Assembly: GCF_010501065.1 (NCBI RefSeq)
Contig: NZ_QVMM01000001.1
Span: forward strand, 282,974 to 346,973
Length of the DNA: 64,000 bases
From: Dysgonomonas sp. 216
Lineage (GTDB): Bacteria; Bacteroidota; Bacteroidia; Bacteroidales; Dysgonomonadaceae
Reading direction: 5' to 3'
In this document: piece by piece, positions 62,326 to 64,000 of the stretch
Layout of the letters: every line of letters starts with the position of its first letter
Numbering within the stretch: position 1 is the stretch's first letter
Program-made: the position numbers and the translations under genes
The notes under the pieces: model-generated
Databases searched by the model: none
What the model saw: the letters and a program-made list of their open reading frames with translations, nothing else
What the model was told of the DNA's origin: nothing

Positions 62326-62482
62326 TGTTTAAGATTTATTATTAATCATTCGAATAGCTTCGCTTCATTTATACCATGTGACACCGAGGAAAACCAAAAA
62401 GCCCAAGAATAAATCTTAAGCAGCTTTTAATAAATAATTGCTCAGACAATAAAAGTAAATAAAATATTGAAAATTCCAACTT

Positions 62483-64000
62483 ATGAAAAATCTATTAACG
62501 ACTGTTTTGTTCTCATTTTTAACACTATCGAGTGTTTTGAGTAATGAAAAAGAAATTGTTAGGGTAGAGACCAACGATTTGTCTATGATTTTTACCGCAG
62601 AAACAGATGGTAAAATTGTGTATCATTATTGGGGTGAAAAAGTTAATAATATAACACCTGTTCTTGATAGGAGGTTTAAAAATCAACCGGATACAAATGA
62701 CGAATTAGTGCCACAGCTATACCCAGCCTATGGAGGGCGTTATTACTTGAATCCGGCATTAAAATTAACACACGAAGATGGCGTACTAACAACCGATCTT
62801 GTATATGTGGGTTCTAAAACTAAGGTTTTGGACTCGAACAGAACAGAAACAGTTATTAGCCTGAAAGATAAAATATATCCTGTTTTTGTAGATGTGAAGT
62901 TTATTGCATTTCGGGCCGAAAATATAATCAGCCAATCGGTTAGCATTACCCATCAGGAGAAAAAAGGAATTCAGGTTGAGAATATAGCGTCAGCATATAT
63001 TCCATTGCATGCCGAATCGTATTACCTTACTCATTTTAACGGAACTTGGGCGGCAGAAATGCAAATGGAAGAAGAAATGCTTACGCACGGAGTGAAAGTT
63101 ATAGAATCGAAAAAAGGAGTGAGGACTACTCAATCCGAAAATCCTTCTTTTATACTTTCGCTAAATGCTAAAGCTCAAGAAGACTCAGGCGATGTTTATG
63201 CCGGATGTTTGGCTTGGTCAGGTAATTATAAGTTATCTTTCGAGTTAGACGAAACGGGTAGCCTTAATATATTGGGAGGGATGAATCCGTTTGCTGCATT
63301 GTATAATTTAAAAGCTAGCGAAAAAATAGAAACTCCGGAAATGATATTAACATATAGCAATCGGGGGAAAGGACAAATTACCCGTAATTTTCACGATTGG
63401 GCACGTAAATATTCTTTGGCACATGGCGATGAGCTTCGTCCAATACTATTGAATAGCTGGGAAGGTGCGTATTTTAGTTTCAACGAAAAAACCTTAACCG
63501 ATATGATGGACGATGCAGCCGGTTTTGGTGTTGAAATGTTTGTGCTTGACGATGGTTGGTTCGGGAATAAATATCCTCGTAATGGCGATAATGCAGGATT
63601 GGGAGATTGGCAGGTAAATAAAACGAAACTGCCCAGAGGTATAAATTATCTGGCTGATTACGCTGTAAATAAAGGTCTTAAATTCGGGATATGGATAGAG
63701 CCGGAAATGGTTAATCCTGATAGCGAATTGGCTAAAAAACATCCCGAGTGGATAGTAAAAAGTGGAAAACGCGATATTTTACCAATGCGTAACCAGTGGT
63801 TGTTGGATTTAAGTAATCCAAAAGTTCAGGATTTTGTATTTAATACTTTTGACGAAGTTTTGGCTATGTCGTCTAATATAAGTTATGTTAAGTGGGATGC
63901 AAACAGGCATGTAGATAATGCCGGTTCTGATTATCTGGCTAAAAATGAACAGTCTCATTTCTGGTACGAATACGTAAAAGGCCTTTATTCTGTATATGAT
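62483..64000 (+). CDS. GH36 alpha-galactosidase (3' end outside window)
   Basis: This partial gene spans 506 codons, from the ATG at 62483 to the window end with no stop. The signal peptide (MKNLLTTVLFSFLTLSSVLS) indicates export. An N-terminal beta-supersandwich (about 25-310) leads into the catalytic TIM barrel with LLNSWEGAYFSF, MFVLDDGWFG, KFGIWIEPEMVNPDSEL and YVKWDANR (Asp472, the expected nucleophile). GH36 enzymes remove terminal alpha-galactose from raffinose-type oligosaccharides or galactomannan. It lies divergent from the HTCS sensor and probably starts the regulated locus. Confidence 0.9.
   Translation, partial: MKNLLTTVLFSFLTLSSVLSNEKEIVRVETNDLSMIFTAETDGKIVYHYWGEKVNNITPVLDRRFKNQPDTNDELVPQLYPAYGGRYYLNPALKLTHEDGVLTTDLVYVGSKTKVLDSNRTETVISLKDKIYPVFVDVKFIAFRAENIISQSVSITHQEKKGIQVENIASAYIPLHAESYYLTHFNGTWAAEMQMEEEMLTHGVKVIESKKGVRTTQSENPSFILSLNAKAQEDSGDVYAGCLAWSGNYKLSFELDETGSLNILGGMNPFAALYNLKASEKIETPEMILTYSNRGKGQITRNFHDWARKYSLAHGDELRPILLNSWEGAYFSFNEKTLTDMMDDAAGFGVEMFVLDDGWFGNKYPRNGDNAGLGDWQVNKTKLPRGINYLADYAVNKGLKFGIWIEPEMVNPDSELAKKHPEWIVKSGKRDILPMRNQWLLDLSNPKVQDFVFNTFDEVLAMSSNISYVKWDANRHVDNAGSDYLAKNEQSHFWYEYVKGLYSVYD

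Larger units (their letters stand above)
62129..62482. other. Divergent control region between HTCS and GH36 genes
   Basis: It holds a -7 box for HTCS (62171-62178), a -7 box toward GH36 (62318-62325), and a perfect 12-bp inverted repeat, TTAAGATTTATT at 62329-62340 and AATAAATCTTAA at 62408-62419, with the arms 67 bp apart inside the predicted GH36 leader. No ORF is supported. Confidence 0.6.

Overview
The window looks like a chromosomal segment of a Bacteroidales bacterium; the family Dysgonomonadaceae (Dysgonomonas-like) is my best guess but is not proven. The reasons are: AT-rich DNA; promoter -7 boxes of the Bacteroidota type TAnnTTTG with almost no Shine-Dalgarno sequences; a RibBA fusion; Rho with a long Asn/Lys/Gln-rich insert; DUF4296 next to lspA; a hybrid two-component system (HTCS) beside a glycoside hydrolase; a secreted protein with a type IX-like C-terminal tail; and two-subunit methylmalonyl-CoA mutase. 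No tRNA, rRNA or CRISPR array was seen.

Layout. 1-3042 is a complete IS1595/ISXO2-like transposon with 27-bp imperfect terminal inverted repeats. It carries a transposase, a BRO-N protein, two small membrane or secreted proteins and a large imperfect hairpin. It has inserted into a dispersed repeat, of which a second inverted copy lies at 49430-49961. 3653-5273 is a small operon: a thioredoxin-fold protein without CXXC, a stand-alone LpxC, and a small membrane protein. 5344-9338 holds TerC, class I fructose-bisphosphate aldolase and a PEPCK/HPr-kinase-like P-loop protein. 9548-11840 is a CreD operon with its own winged-helix regulator and two matching palindromes. 12168-18271 holds a secreted protein, then mutB and mutA. 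18644-20208 is a convergent methyltransferase/glycosyltransferase pair.

20511-24934 is a plus-strand run starting with topoisomerase IV subunit A. 25020-28572 is CNNM transporter, tgt and an LptF/G permease. 28549-34404 is the minus-strand operon ileS-dksA-like-lspA-DUF4296-small ORF. 34621-38289 holds a Wzi-like outer-membrane protein, a YigZ protein and a universal stress protein. 38398-41298 holds a CDF metal exporter and Rho. 41691-46950 is an LptF/G permease with a C-terminal extension, RibBA, a Bax-inhibitor-1-like protein and an aminotransferase. 47075-57991 is mixed housekeeping: DUF5362-like, UbiB/AarF, ABC-F, a TPM-like/MORN lipoprotein, DprA, radical SAM, an IMPase family protein and a DUF4405-like protein. 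58121-64000 is an HTCS sensor divergent from a GH36 alpha-galactosidase that runs off the window, probably the start of an alpha-galactoside utilization locus.

The most unusual signals are: (i) five copies of an intergenic element whose two conserved blocks are always 42-43 nt apart although the middle varies; (ii) paired 17-bp palindromes in the CreD operon; (iii) an LpxC without the FabZ fusion usual in Bacteroidota, in an operon with a redox-dead thioredoxin; (iv) the cargo-bearing transposon with its hairpin and repeat target; (v) a TPM-like/MORN fusion lipoprotein; and (vi) a Tgt lacking all three zinc cysteines. All functional calls come from reading motifs; no database search was made.
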